Assembly: GCF_003058225.1 (NCBI RefSeq)
Contig: NZ_QBUG01000007.1
Location: 225,498 to 289,497, forward strand
Length of the DNA: 64,000 bases
Direction of reading: 5' to 3'
Source of the DNA: Promicromonospora sp. AC04
Lineage (GTDB): Bacteria > Actinomycetota > Actinomycetes > Actinomycetales > Cellulomonadaceae
Positions 1 to 7,891 of this stretch are shown piece after piece. The position numbers were made by a program, and so were the translations under genes. Position 1 is the stretch's first letter, and each line of letters starts with the position of its first letter. A model generated the notes under the pieces. That model did no database searches. It was not told where the DNA came from and worked only from the letters and a program-made list of their open reading frames with translations.

Positions 1-1
1 C

Positions 2-1423
2 CCCAACCATCCTGACGTCCAGACCGTAAAACGGGCGACCGGCTACATGTGGAAGCTGCTCAAGAAGTCCCGTAAGGCCGCGGTCCGCGAGGAGATCCAG
101 GCGCACGACCGGAGCGTCATCGAGCGGACGGCGACCGGTTCGGCGGCGCGGATCGACGACGAGACCGCCGGCATCCCGCTGGTCTCGACCGCGCCGGGGG
201 CGTTCGCCGGGGAGCTGCGCACCGCCCGCGCCTGCTACATCTGCAAGTCGGACTACACGCTGGTCGACTCGTTCTACCACGGGCTGTGCCCGGACTGCGC
301 CGCGAAGAGCCACGTGCGGCGCGACCAGCGCACGGACCTGACCGGCCGCCGCGCCCTGCTCACCGGGGGCCGCGCGAAGATCGGCATGTACATCGCGTTG
401 CGCCTGCTGCGCGACGGCGCTCACCTCACCATCACCACCCGCTTCCCGAAGGACGCGGTGCGCCGCTTCTCGGCGATGCCCGACGCCCCCGACTGGCTGC
501 ACCGGCTCAAGATCGTCGGGATCGACCTGCGCGATCCCACCCAGGTGATCGCCCTGGCCGACGACGTCGCCGCGGCGGGCCCGCTCGACATCCTGGTCAA
601 CAACGCCTGCCAAACGGTCCGCCGGTCCCCGGGGGCCTACTCGCAGCTCGTCGAGGGCGAGTCGGCGCCGGACGCCCCGCTGCCCTACGGGCTGGAACCG
701 CCGGAGATGGTCACCTTCGATCATGTCTCCGAGGCGCACCCTGCCGCGATCGCGGGGGCGCTGACCGCCTTGTCGGTCGCCCACCGTGAGGGGCAGTCGC
801 AGGACGACGCCGTCGCGATGCACACCGCTGCGTCCCTGACGGCGCTGGCACTCCGGGCGGGCTCGGCCTCCCTGGACGCCCACCTGGCCGGCACGGCCGT
901 CGATGCCGGCGGGCTGCTCCCCGACCTGCAGACGACCAACTCGTGGACCCAGGTCGTGGACGAGGTCGACCCGCTGGAGCTCCTGGAGGTCCAGCTCTGC
1001 AACGCGATCGCGCCGTTCCTGCTCATCTCCCGGCTGCGGCCCGCGATGCGGGCCGCGACGGCCACGTCGCGACGCGGGTACGTCGTCAACGTCTCGGCGA
1101 TGGAGGGGCAGTTCTCCCGCCGGTACAAGGGCGCGGGGCACCCGCACACCAACATGGCCAAGGCCGCCCTCAACATGTTGACCCGGACCTCGGCCGGGGA
1201 GATGTTCGAGAAGGACCGCGTCCTGATGACCGCGGTGGACACCGGGTGGATCACGGACGAGCGCCCGCACCAGGAGAAGCTGCGGATCGCCGCCGAGGGC
1301 TGGCACGCGCCCCTCGACCTGGTGGACGGCGCCGCCCGCGTCTACGACCCGATCGTCCAGGGCGAGGCCGGGACCGACCTGTACGGCTGCTTCCTCAAGG
1401 ACTACGAGCCGTCGCCCTGGTAG
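2..1423 (+). CDS. SDR-family oxidoreductase with N-terminal CxxC pairs, 5' end outside window
   Basis: This is a long, atypical short-chain dehydrogenase/reductase. The frame is open back to base 2 and reads as coding (HPDVQTVKRATGYMWK), so the ATG at 47 is probably internal and the true start lies left of the window. Numbering from that ATG, a pair of CxxC motifs (CYIC and CPDC, about residues 63-84) suggests a small zinc-ribbon-like segment. The Rossmann part follows: GGRAKIG as the dinucleotide loop near 107, NNA near 190, a roughly 110-residue insertion, then VNVSAMEG carrying the candidate catalytic Ser. Where YxxxK is expected the sequence reads TNMAK, so the Tyr is not at its usual place. 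Substrate is unknown. No operon partner is visible on the right. Confidence 0.75.
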   Translation, partial: PNHPDVQTVKRATGYMWKLLKKSRKAAVREEIQAHDRSVIERTATGSAARIDDETAGIPLVSTAPGAFAGELRTARACYICKSDYTLVDSFYHGLCPDCAAKSHVRRDQRTDLTGRRALLTGGRAKIGMYIALRLLRDGAHLTITTRFPKDAVRRFSAMPDAPDWLHRLKIVGIDLRDPTQVIALADDVAAAGPLDILVNNACQTVRRSPGAYSQLVEGESAPDAPLPYGLEPPEMVTFDHVSEAHPAAIAGALTALSVAHREGQSQDDAVAMHTAASLTALALRAGSASLDAHLAGTAVDAGGLLPDLQTTNSWTQVVDEVDPLELLEVQLCNAIAPFLLISRLRPAMRAATATSRRGYVVNVSAMEGQFSRRYKGAGHPHTNMAKAALNMLTRTSAGEMFEKDRVLMTAVDTGWITDERPHQEKLRIAAEGWHAPLDLVDGAARVYDPIVQGEAGTDLYGCFLKDYEPSPW

Positions 1424-1466
1424 AGCTGGGTGATCGCGGAGAGTCCGCCTTGGGACCGCGTCGAGG

Positions 1467-2006
1467 TCATCCGGGGAAGATCCGAAGCCACGAGTCTCGG
1501 GGTGCCTCGATCCAGGACCGTAAGCGGTTGTCTTTCATTTCACTTACCGTCCCGATGTTCCCAGGAACATCGATTCGCCTGAAATTGTCAAACGCATCGA
1601 GGTAGGCACGTGCGACGGCAGGGTACAAATCGGCTGCCGCAACCGATGTGCGGCGAGCCTTTACCCCGTAATGATCGCCTTCGGGCCGTCCAACCGTCAG
1701 CAGCAGAAACCCCGGCCAGCCCCGAATGCATTCCAGACGTATTGGGATCGCCCGCTCCGAGAGACTTGTCTTGCCCACACGATTTTCGCGACAGTCGTCG
1801 AGCATGATGGTCAGCCCCGGCCACAGCATTCCCACATCGTCCCAATAATCGGGACCGAACATTTCGGTCCCGTCAATGGTCATGCTGATGAAACCTTCCA
1901 CATACCCATTCCCTTTCTGGGTGAAGGTGTCCAGATCCTGGACCGACTCGAATTTCGGTGACCCGTGGCGGTCATATAGGAATGTCTGAATAGCGATGTC
2001 ACTCAC
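1467..2006 (-). CDS. hypothetical protein, possible immunity partner of the Hint lipoprotein
   Basis: A soluble protein of 179 residues with no signal peptide or membrane segment and no recognised catalytic motif. It starts at a GTG (2006) placed a few bases after the stop of the upstream gene. The ribosome binding site GGGGGTGAG lies inside the last codons of that gene, so the two are co-transcribed and probably translationally coupled. A small acidic cytosolic protein directly downstream of a secreted Hint-domain protein is the usual layout of polymorphic toxin and immunity pairs. That is the only reason for suggesting an immunity role; I do not recognise the fold. Confidence 0.6.
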   Translation of the reverse strand: MSDIAIQTFLYDRHGSPKFESVQDLDTFTQKGNGYVEGFISMTIDGTEMFGPDYWDDVGMLWPGLTIMLDDCRENRVGKTSLSERAIPIRLECIRGWPGFLLLTVGRPEGDHYGVKARRTSVAAADLYPAVARAYLDAFDNFRRIDVPGNIGTVSEMKDNRLRSWIEAPRDSWLRIFPG

Positions 2007-2009
2007 GAT

Positions 2010-3548
2010 CTACTCACCCCCCACAGGGAAGAACGTCCGGATACCTCCTTGCTTCACGGCAAGGAGGTATGTCACGCCGTCGATCGTAGCCTCCACCTCG
2101 CCGCGCTGGTCCTCAGGGTCTGACCTTCGCGCGATGGCTGCCAACTCGTCAGTCCTCTGACGAACAAGGTCCACGAGAGTGTCTGAATGGACGAACGTGC
2201 CGATCACCCGTCGCGGACCGTTCACGCCGGACACCGGGTCCGTCGCGTGGACGTAGTCACCGGGTCGGACGTCCCGGATGGGCTTGTGCGTGCCGTCAGC
2301 CATCAGTACAGGGGTCGTTCCGGCGAAGGATGCGAAACACCCCAGCGGCACTGCGACCGGCAGCTTCTTTCCATTCGTCGCGATGAACGTGACGATCTTC
2401 TCGACGGCTCTGACGACCGCCGGGATCGCCTTGACGGCTTTGATGGCCTTTCCGACGGGAAGCAGGTTGATCAGCGTCATCATGCACGCGAGAATGTCCG
2501 CCTCGGTGAAGCACTTCTCCAGGTCGGTCAGGCCGATGAAGTCTTTCATGATCGGCCAGAGTTCCTGAATGATCAGCTGCTGGACATCTGCTTCGATGGC
2601 CACGGCCGATTCCGGCATGCTCGAATCGAGCGGGAGTAGCGGTTCCGGAACGGTGGATCCGCTGACCGTCCGCGTCAGGCAGACCTCCGACTCCTCCGCG
2701 TCCTGCTCCAATACATGCTCGAGGTAGACCTCAGTACTGACAATGCATGCACCAAGAGGGCCGTCCATGATCCCGCCCCAAATGACGACCGTTTGATTCT
2801 CGCTCACGCGTTCACTCAGGTAACTATCGAGTTCTGCCGAAAAACGCATGCGCGCCAGACTGTATTCCGACTCGAAATAGAGAACCTTGCCTTGAAGGAT
2901 CTCGTCCCCGATGGCCTTGTAGTCATCGACCCACTCGGGCGTGACAGAAACAAACTGCCGCGGTCCCTGGTATCCGACCCGGGGATCGTCCTTCTTCTCG
3001 TCCTGCCCCTCGTCAGCAGTCTGGAATCGGACAACTGAAGCGCTTTCAACCGACGCCGGTAACGTGTCATCGCTGCCCGAGCCCTCGGCCGCCGAGCCAG
3101 TGTCATTCCCGCCTGTCGCGTCAGCATCCGCAGAACCGGTACCGGTCAGCTCTCCACCCAAAGCCCGGTAGGTTCGCGCATAAGGGTCAAGCGTGTCTGT
3201 GGTGATCGCAGGGTCGCTCTTCGCGGCGGCGTAGTCGAGCACACCGTCGGCGTGCACGTGCGTATCGATCGCGTCCAGTTCGCCGATAATCGAGGCCGCT
3301 GTGAAGTCCTCCGGAACATGATCCGGATACTTCTGGCGTACTTGAGCAACCGCCTGCTCCAAGAACTGTTCGACGTCGGGCAGCTTCTCCAGCTCAGAGC
3401 TGGCGTCCACCACGGGTGTGTCCCCGCCGTCCGTCGGTATCGGAGCATCCGCTACCGGTGTGCAACCACTCGTGGCCACGGCGACCGCCGTGATCGCCAC
3501 CATCACGACCCCCCGAACCGACCAGGCGCGAGCATTGCGAGCAAGCAC
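2010..3548 (-). CDS. secreted lipoprotein with C-terminal Hint (intein-like) domain
   Basis: A predicted lipoprotein of 512 residues. The start is the GTG at 3548, preceded by GGGAGG at a 6-base spacing. An ATG further upstream (3875) is also open, but it would translate the 23-bp repeats and lacks a comparable site. Residues 1-28 form a signal peptide ending in ATSG before Cys29 (lipobox). A low-complexity acidic stretch follows, then an unassigned middle region. From about residue 395 the sequence SFAGTTPVLMADGTHKPI is the typical beginning of a Hint/intein-like self-processing domain as found in polymorphic toxins. The domain is short: it stops after about 110 residues without the usual HPFWV-type histidine block and without any toxin domain behind it. 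It may be decayed or a divergent short form. Confidence 0.65.
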   Translation of the reverse strand: MLARNARAWSVRGVVMVAITAVAVATSGCTPVADAPIPTDGGDTPVVDASSELEKLPDVEQFLEQAVAQVRQKYPDHVPEDFTAASIIGELDAIDTHVHADGVLDYAAAKSDPAITTDTLDPYARTYRALGGELTGTGSADADATGGNDTGSAAEGSGSDDTLPASVESASVVRFQTADEGQDEKKDDPRVGYQGPRQFVSVTPEWVDDYKAIGDEILQGKVLYFESEYSLARMRFSAELDSYLSERVSENQTVVIWGGIMDGPLGACIVSTEVYLEHVLEQDAEESEVCLTRTVSGSTVPEPLLPLDSSMPESAVAIEADVQQLIIQELWPIMKDFIGLTDLEKCFTEADILACMMTLINLLPVGKAIKAVKAIPAVVRAVEKIVTFIATNGKKLPVAVPLGCFASFAGTTPVLMADGTHKPIRDVRPGDYVHATDPVSGVNGPRRVIGTFVHSDTLVDLVRQRTDELAAIARRSDPEDQRGEVEATIDGVTYLLAVKQGGIRTFFPVGGE

Positions 3549-3698
3549 GTGCGACCTCCCCCATACGACGCAACCCCAGAAAAGGGCCTTACGCCGTTCC
3601 CCCTGTTCGGACAACCGCACGATACGGCAGGACCGGCAAGATCGGTCATGCTTGAGCGCTGATAGAACCAGGTACCCCCGCAGTCGTCGGGCCGACCC

Positions 3699-3766
3699 TG
3701 ACCTTGATTCAGCAGGCGTCCGGAGACCGTTATCGGACGGGTTATGGCTCTGCCAAACCTGCTGAA
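3699..3766. repeat. short repeat element, copy 1 (paired with 4832-4903)
   Basis: About 68 bases closely matching 4832-4903 in the same orientation. Shared blocks include CTGACCTTG.TTCAG.AGGCG and GTTATCGGACG.GTTATGG followed by CTCTGCC. This copy leads directly into the 23-bp tandem array on its right. The two copies flank the toxin-antitoxin genes. Confidence 0.75.
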
Positions 3767-3900
3767 TGGTCGTTTTGCCGCATGAGTCGTGGTCGTTCTG
3801 CCGCACGCCCAATGGTCCTTCTGCCGCACGCCCAATGGTCGTTCTGCCGCACGCCCAATGGTCGTTCTGCCGCACACCCTATGGTCGTTCTGCCAGGCAC
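3767..3900. repeat. 23-bp tandem repeat array, about 6 copies
   Basis: Copies start at 3767, 3790, 3813, 3836, 3859 and 3882, exactly 23 bases apart. The core is TGGTCGTTCTGCCGCACGCC, with single-base differences in some units; the first unit diverges most and the last is cut short. The array lies in the intergenic space between the Hint lipoprotein gene and the toxin gene. No unique spacers are present. Confidence 0.9.
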
Positions 3901-3969
3901 ATCTCATCAGGCGCACACATCAGGGTGCGCAGAAGGGCAGACTCCATCGCCCGGCCAGCAGGTCGACCG

Positions 3970-4314
3970 TCACAAGTCCACGACTCGTCGAAGGCCGGTG
4001 TCGACGGCGTCCATCAGGTTCTCGGGAAGCATGACGCCAGTGGGCTCGATGTCAGTACGATCCACGGTCATCGGCTGGGACACGTTGACGACCGAGTCCT
4101 TCGGCAGCCCGGACGCCAAGGCCGGCAGGAACACGTTGCCAGGATGCCGCGCAAGGGCGGTGTTGGAGGTGATCGGCAGGACGACGACGGTAGCAATGCG
4201 GGACTTGTTGTACTGATCGGATTGCACGACGACGGCAGGTCGCCGCTTGGCTGGAGCGCTGCCCCGGGGTTCTCCGAAATCGACCCAGCACACCTCTGCG
4301 CGCCGGATCACCAC
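3970..4314 (-). CDS. MazF/PemK-type toxin of a type II toxin-antitoxin system
   Basis: A 114-residue protein of PemK/MazF size and character. It begins VIRRAEVCWVDFGEPRGS and continues with KRRPAVVVQSDQYN, the conserved strand and loop of the MazF fold, then TVVVLPITSN and the SVVNVSQP segment. Members are ribosome-independent endoribonucleases that cut mRNA at short motifs and are held inactive by the cognate antitoxin. The GTG start overlaps the end of the antitoxin gene by 7 bases, the usual coupled antitoxin-first order. Regulation is presumably by autorepression through the antitoxin. The RNA target cannot be told from sequence. Confidence 0.88.
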   Translation of the reverse strand: MVIRRAEVCWVDFGEPRGSAPAKRRPAVVVQSDQYNKSRIATVVVLPITSNTALARHPGNVFLPALASGLPKDSVVNVSQPMTVDRTDIEPTGVMLPENLMDAVDTGLRRVVDL

Positions 4315-4556
4315 TCGTCCGAGGCCTCGACCAGGCGCGCGTTCGCAGCACGGCGAAACTCGACGGCGTCGTCACCGGGCTGCCCGATGGCGTCGATCGC
4401 GTCGTCGATCTGCGCGGTCAGGTCTGCACCGGTCAGCTCGTCGGCGTAGTGCTCAGCGGCACGCCGATAGAACTCCGACCGCGTCATCCCGTGCTTCTGA
4501 GCAATGTGGTCGAAGCGCTCCGCCGTGTGGTCCGGGAGGCTGATCGCTGTCTTCAT
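4308..4556 (-). CDS. ribbon-helix-helix antitoxin (MazE/CopG type)
   Basis: An 82-residue protein. The first 45 residues (MKTAISLPDHTAERFDHIAQ, then MTRSEFYRRAAEHY) form a ribbon-helix-helix DNA-binding domain, with a short beta strand followed by two helices. The C-terminal half is acidic (DDAIDAIGQPGDDAVEF) and would wrap the toxin. The gene precedes and overlaps the MazF-like toxin gene by 7 bases, so the antitoxin is made first and can repress the joint promoter. The upstream region holds a short-repeat array rather than another gene. Confidence 0.85.
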   Translation of the reverse strand: MKTAISLPDHTAERFDHIAQKHGMTRSEFYRRAAEHYADELTGADLTAQIDDAIDAIGQPGDDAVEFRRAANARLVEASDEW

Positions 4557-4705
4557 GAATCAACGGTATAACTTTTTCTACCGCACCACCAGGGGGCAGC
4601 ATCGAGCTAGCCGGCACGACGTACCGTTCGGAAGTCGCCCTGGAGATCGGCGGCAAACTCTGCATCTGCGAGTGATACGGAGAGGCACCGCGCCCGAGCA
4701 GCCCC

Positions 4706-4810
4706 GCTTCTCTGCAATCCAAACCCGCTGTTCTGCAGAAACCAAGTCGCTGTTCTGCAGAGCCCAAGTCGCTGTTCTGCACCATGGGACGCCGATTTTG
4801 CACGATTCGG
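4706..4810. repeat. 20-22 bp tandem repeat array related in style to the 3767 array
   Basis: Five degenerate copies start at 4706, 4727, 4749, 4771 and 4791. The best-conserved form is GCTGTTCTGCAGA.. followed by CCAAGTC. The core GTTCTGC is shared with the 23-bp array at 3767-3900. It lies upstream of the antitoxin gene and next to the second copy of the 70-bp element. Bases 4557-4705 between it and the antitoxin gene show nothing else. Confidence 0.75.
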
Positions 4811-4831
4811 ACGGCCGCCGCAGGGTCGACC

Positions 4832-4903
4832 ACTGACCTTGGTTCAGAAGGCGCCAGACGGCCGTTATCGGACGAGTTATGGCTCTGCCCGAGCCTACTG
4901 AAC
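4832..4903. repeat. short repeat element, copy 2 (paired with 3699-3766)
   Basis: Same orientation as copy 1 and clearly related: CTGACCTTGGTTCAGAAGGC, then GTTATCGGACGAGTTATGG and CTCTGCC. Here the tandem array lies on the left of the element, whereas copy 1 has its array on the right, so the arrays face inwards over the toxin-antitoxin genes. Confidence 0.75.
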
Positions 4904-4950
4904 CCGAGCCAGCCACGGCCCTAGGTGACCCACCTTGGCCTAGGAAGCAG

Positions 4951-4985
4951 AAAGGCCCCGCGGACTCGATGTCCGCAGGGCCTTT
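4951..4985 (-). terminator. Rho-independent terminator after pdxS
   Basis: A stem of about 15 bp: AAAGGCCCCGCGGAC pairs with GTCCGCAGGGCCTTT around a 5-base loop. It lies 12 bases past the pdxS stop on the minus strand. Confidence 0.85.
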
Positions 4986-4997
4986 CGACGGCCTAGC

Positions 4998-5912
4998 TCA
5001 CCAGCCGCGCTCGGCCAGCCGCACCGGTGCCGGCTCCTCCTCGACGTTGATGCCCACCATCGCCTCGCCCAGACCGCGCGAGACCTTGGCGACCACGTCG
5101 GCGTCGTCGAAGAACGTGGTGGCCTTGACGATGGCCTCGGCGCGAGCGGCCGGGTTGCCGGACTTGAAGATGCCCGAGCCGACGAAGACGCCCTCGGCGC
5201 CGAGCTGCATCATCATCGCGGCGTCCGCCGGGGTGGCGATGCCGCCCGCGGTGAACAGCACGACGGGCAGCTTGCCGGTGGTCGCGATCTCCTTGACCAG
5301 CTCGTACGGCGCCTGCAGCTCCTTGGCGGCGACGAACAGCTCGTCCTCCGGCAGGGACGTGAGGCGGCGGATCTGCTGGCGGATCTGGCGCATGTGCGTG
5401 GTCGCGTTCGAGACGTCGCCGGTGCCGGCCTCGCCCTTCGAGCGGATCATCGCGGCGCCCTCGGTGATGCGGCGCAGCGCCTCGCCCAGGTTCGTCGCAC
5501 CGCACACGAACGGCACGGTGAAGTTCCACTTCTCGATGTGGTTGGCGTAGTCCGCGGGGGTCAGCACCTCGGACTCGTCGATGTAGTCGACGCCGAGCGA
5601 CTGCAGCACCTGCGCCTCGACGAAGTGCCCGATGCGCGCCTTCGCCATCACGGGGATCGAGACGGCCTCGATGATGCCGTCGATCATGTCGGGGTCGCTC
5701 ATGCGCGACACGCCGCCCTGCGCACGGATGTCCGCGGGCACCCGCTCCAGGGCCATGACGGCCACCGCACCCGCGTCCTCGGCGATCTTCGCCTGGTCGG
5801 GCGTGACGACGTCCATGATGACGCCGCCCTTGAGCATCTCGGCCATGCCGCGCTTCACGCGCGCGGTGCCGACCGTACCCACGGTGTTCTCGCCGGTCAC
5901 GGATTCAGTCAC
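4998..5912 (-). CDS. pdxS: pyridoxal 5'-phosphate synthase lyase subunit PdxS
   Basis: A 304-residue protein of normal family length. PdxS condenses ribose 5-phosphate, glyceraldehyde 3-phosphate and ammonia to pyridoxal 5'-phosphate in the cytosol; ammonia comes from the glutaminase PdxT. Visible signatures are [19 protein letters not shown] (substrate Asp), [14 protein letters not shown] (Schiff-base Lys), the [15 protein letters not shown] helix with [14 protein letters not shown], the second lysine site, and the phosphate-binding [10 protein letters not shown] and GVFVGSGIF loops. The gene stands alone between a terminator and the pimA operon. No pdxT follows it, although the two genes are adjacent in many actinobacteria. 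Confidence 0.97.
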   Translation of the reverse strand: MTESVTGENTVGTVGTARVKRGMAEMLKGGVIMDVVTPDQAKIAEDAGAVAVMALERVPADIRAQGGVSRMSDPDMIDGIIEAVSIPVMAKARIGHFVEAQVLQSLGVDYIDESEVLTPADYANHIEKWNFTVPFVCGATNLGEALRRITEGAAMIRSKGEAGTGDVSNATTHMRQIRQQIRRLTSLPEDELFVAAKELQAPYELVKEIATTGKLPVVLFTAGGIATPADAAMMMQLGAEGVFVGSGIFKSGNPAARAEAIVKATTFFDDADVVAKVSRGLGEAMVGINVEEEPAPVRLAERGW

Positions 5913-6071
5913 GGTTACCTCGCATAGTTCTCGCCGGTGGGATCGACGGGGTCGTTCCGGGCGCGGTCGGCGCCCTACCTAATCTTATCGCCCACCCAGA
6001 CCCGCCCGGCCCGCCCTGCCAGGCCCCGCCCGCCGCCCGCCACCCGCACAGCGGTCACCCACGCACAGCGG

Positions 6072-6659
6072 TCACCCACCGTTGGGCTCCAGGCCGTGCG
6101 GCAGGGCGTCGTCGAACTCCACCGTGCGCGGCATCGGGGCGCGACCGGCCAGGTAGAACAGCCGCACGTACCAGAGCCGGCGCACCCGCCGGGTCTGCGC
6201 CACGGCCTCGTTGTGGAAGCGGCGGGCCAGTGTCACCCGGTACCAGGCGGCCGCCAGGCCCGTCATCACCTCGGCCGACGGTCCGGCCCGCAGGTCCCGC
6301 ACGGTCTCCGGCGCGCCCAGCGTCTCCCGCAGCGTAGCCGTGAGCCCGGACTCGGCCCGCTCGCGGTCCGCGCCCAGCCCGTCCATCTTCAGCGCGGCGG
6401 CGGGCGACGTGACGGCCCCGGCGTCCGACGCCGTGTACGCGGCGTCGGCGACCAGCACAGCGCTCGCGGGATCCAGCGCGCCCGACGTCGCCAGCTCCAC
6501 CGCCGCCGAGGCGCGCCGCAGGAGCTGCGCGTCGAGCGCGATCCGCGAAGCGGCGACCTTGCGGTGCAGCCGGTCCAGGCGGGACGCGCCCTGCCAGGCG
6601 AACACGAGGCCGATCGCCACTGCCGCCAGCGCCACGAGGGCCATCTCGGACCAGGTCAT
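6072..6659 (-). CDS. LemA-like membrane-anchored protein of the pim operon
   Basis: A 195-residue protein with one N-terminal membrane segment (residues 5-22, MALVALAAVAIGLVFAWQ) and a helical remainder rich in Ala and Arg, with RLDRLHRKVAASRIALDAQL followed by RRASAAVELA. This resembles the helical core of LemA-like proteins, but the assignment is loose. The ATG at 6659 overlaps the pimA stop by 4 bases, so it is translated as the last gene of the thrS-to-pimA operon. A gene of this kind after pimA is common in actinobacteria. Function unknown. Confidence 0.7.
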   Translation of the reverse strand: MTWSEMALVALAAVAIGLVFAWQGASRLDRLHRKVAASRIALDAQLLRRASAAVELATSGALDPASAVLVADAAYTASDAGAVTSPAAALKMDGLGADRERAESGLTATLRETLGAPETVRDLRAGPSAEVMTGLAAAWYRVTLARRFHNEAVAQTRRVRRLWYVRLFYLAGRAPMPRTVEFDDALPHGLEPNGG

Positions 6660-7891
6660 CCGTCACCTCGTACCCGGCGCGGGAACAGCCCCATGATGCG
6701 CCCCACGACGTCGTCGGCGATCGCGTCGCCGGCGTCGAGCGTCATCTCGTACACGGCGAGCACCTGCTCGGTCACGCTCGACCAGTCGAACCGCTGGACC
6801 CACTCGGCGGCGTGGGTGCGGTAGGCATCCCTGCGTGCCGGGTCGGCGAGCAGGCTCAGCACGGTGGCGGCGAGGTCCGCGGGGTCGCCGTTGCGGAACA
6901 GGGCACCGGCGGCACCGTCGTCCAGGACCCGCTGGAAGGCGCCCAGGTCGCTGGCCACCACGACGGACCCGGCGCTCATCGCCTCCACGAGCACGATGCC
7001 GAAGCTCTCCCCGCCGGTCTGCGGTGCGACGTACAGGTCGGCGGACGCCAGCAGGGCCGCCTTGTCGGCGTCGGACACACCGCCCAGGAACTCGACGGAC
7101 GAGGCCAGCTCCCCCAGCGCCCCCCGGGTCTCGGCGACGATGCCGTTCCCGCGCCCGGCCACCAGGAACCGCGTGCCGGGCATGCGCTCCAGGATCGCGG
7201 GGATCGCCTGCACCAGGACGTTCAGGCCCTTGCGCGGCTCGTCGAGCCGGCCGAGGAACGCGACCGTCGGCGCCTCGGGTGTCCCGGTCCACTCGGGCCG
7301 CCGGGCGCTGCTCGCGAACACCTGCGTGTATACCCCGTTCGGGATCACCACTGCGTCGCCGCCGAGGTGGTCCACCAGGGTGCGGCGCGCGTCCTCGGAC
7401 ACGGCGATGCGCGCCGCGATCTTCTCCAGCGACTGCCGCACCAGCGGGTAGGCCACCTGCAGCGCCCGCGAGCGCACCTGCGAGGTGTGGAAGGTGGCGA
7501 CGACGGGCTCGGTGGCCTGCCACAGCGCGAGCATCGACAGGGACGGCACCATCGGTTCGTGCAGGTGGACGATGTCGTAGGGGTGGCCGTCGATGCCGCC
7601 CTCCAGCCAGCGGCGCACCCGGGTGGCGGTCAGCGGCCCGAAGGTGAGCCGCGCAACCGACCCGTTGTAGGGCACGGGCACTGCCCGGCCGGCGGCGGTG
7701 ACGACGTCGGGCAGCTCAGTGTCGTCGCTGGAGGGGGCGAGCACCGAGACCTCGTGCCCGGCGGCCTGCAGCGCCTGGGCGAGGTCGCGCACGTGGAACT
7801 GGACGCCCCCGGGTGCATCGAACGAGTAGGGGCAGACGAGGCCGACACGCAGCGTGCGGTGGCCGCGCCGCCGGGGCCGGGTGCTCCTCAC
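6656..7891 (-). CDS. pimA: phosphatidylinositol alpha-mannosyltransferase PimA-like (GT4)
   Basis: A 411-residue GT-B glycosyltransferase that adds the first mannose from GDP-mannose to phosphatidylinositol on the inner face of the membrane. The GTG start at 7891 overlaps the stop of the acyltransferase gene (GTGA). It gives a 16-residue leader before the family N-terminus VGLVCPYSFDAPGGVQFHV. Further signatures are HLHEPMVPS, the donor-site LGRLDEPRKGLN, LVAGRGNG and TGGESFGIVLVEAMSAG with the conserved Glu. Position after a PgsA-like synthase and a PatA-like acyltransferase supports the PimA assignment over a generic GT4. Confidence 0.92.
   Translation of the reverse strand: MRSTRPRRRGHRTLRVGLVCPYSFDAPGGVQFHVRDLAQALQAAGHEVSVLAPSSDDTELPDVVTAAGRAVPVPYNGSVARLTFGPLTATRVRRWLEGGIDGHPYDIVHLHEPMVPSLSMLALWQATEPVVATFHTSQVRSRALQVAYPLVRQSLEKIAARIAVSEDARRTLVDHLGGDAVVIPNGVYTQVFASSARRPEWTGTPEAPTVAFLGRLDEPRKGLNVLVQAIPAILERMPGTRFLVAGRGNGIVAETRGALGELASSVEFLGGVSDADKAALLASADLYVAPQTGGESFGIVLVEAMSAGSVVVASDLGAFQRVLDDGAAGALFRNGDPADLAATVLSLLADPARRDAYRTHAAEWVQRFDWSSVTEQVLAVYEMTLDAGDAIADDVVGRIMGLFPRRVRGDG

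Noticed and set aside
3549-3875. N-terminal extension of the Hint lipoprotein
   Set aside because: It would translate the 23-bp repeats and place the signal peptide 110 residues in; the GTG at 3548 has a strong ribosome site.
3767-3900. CRISPR-like array or repeat protein gene
   Set aside because: Copies are directly abutting with a 23-base period, which is not a multiple of three, so neither spacers nor a stable reading frame exist.
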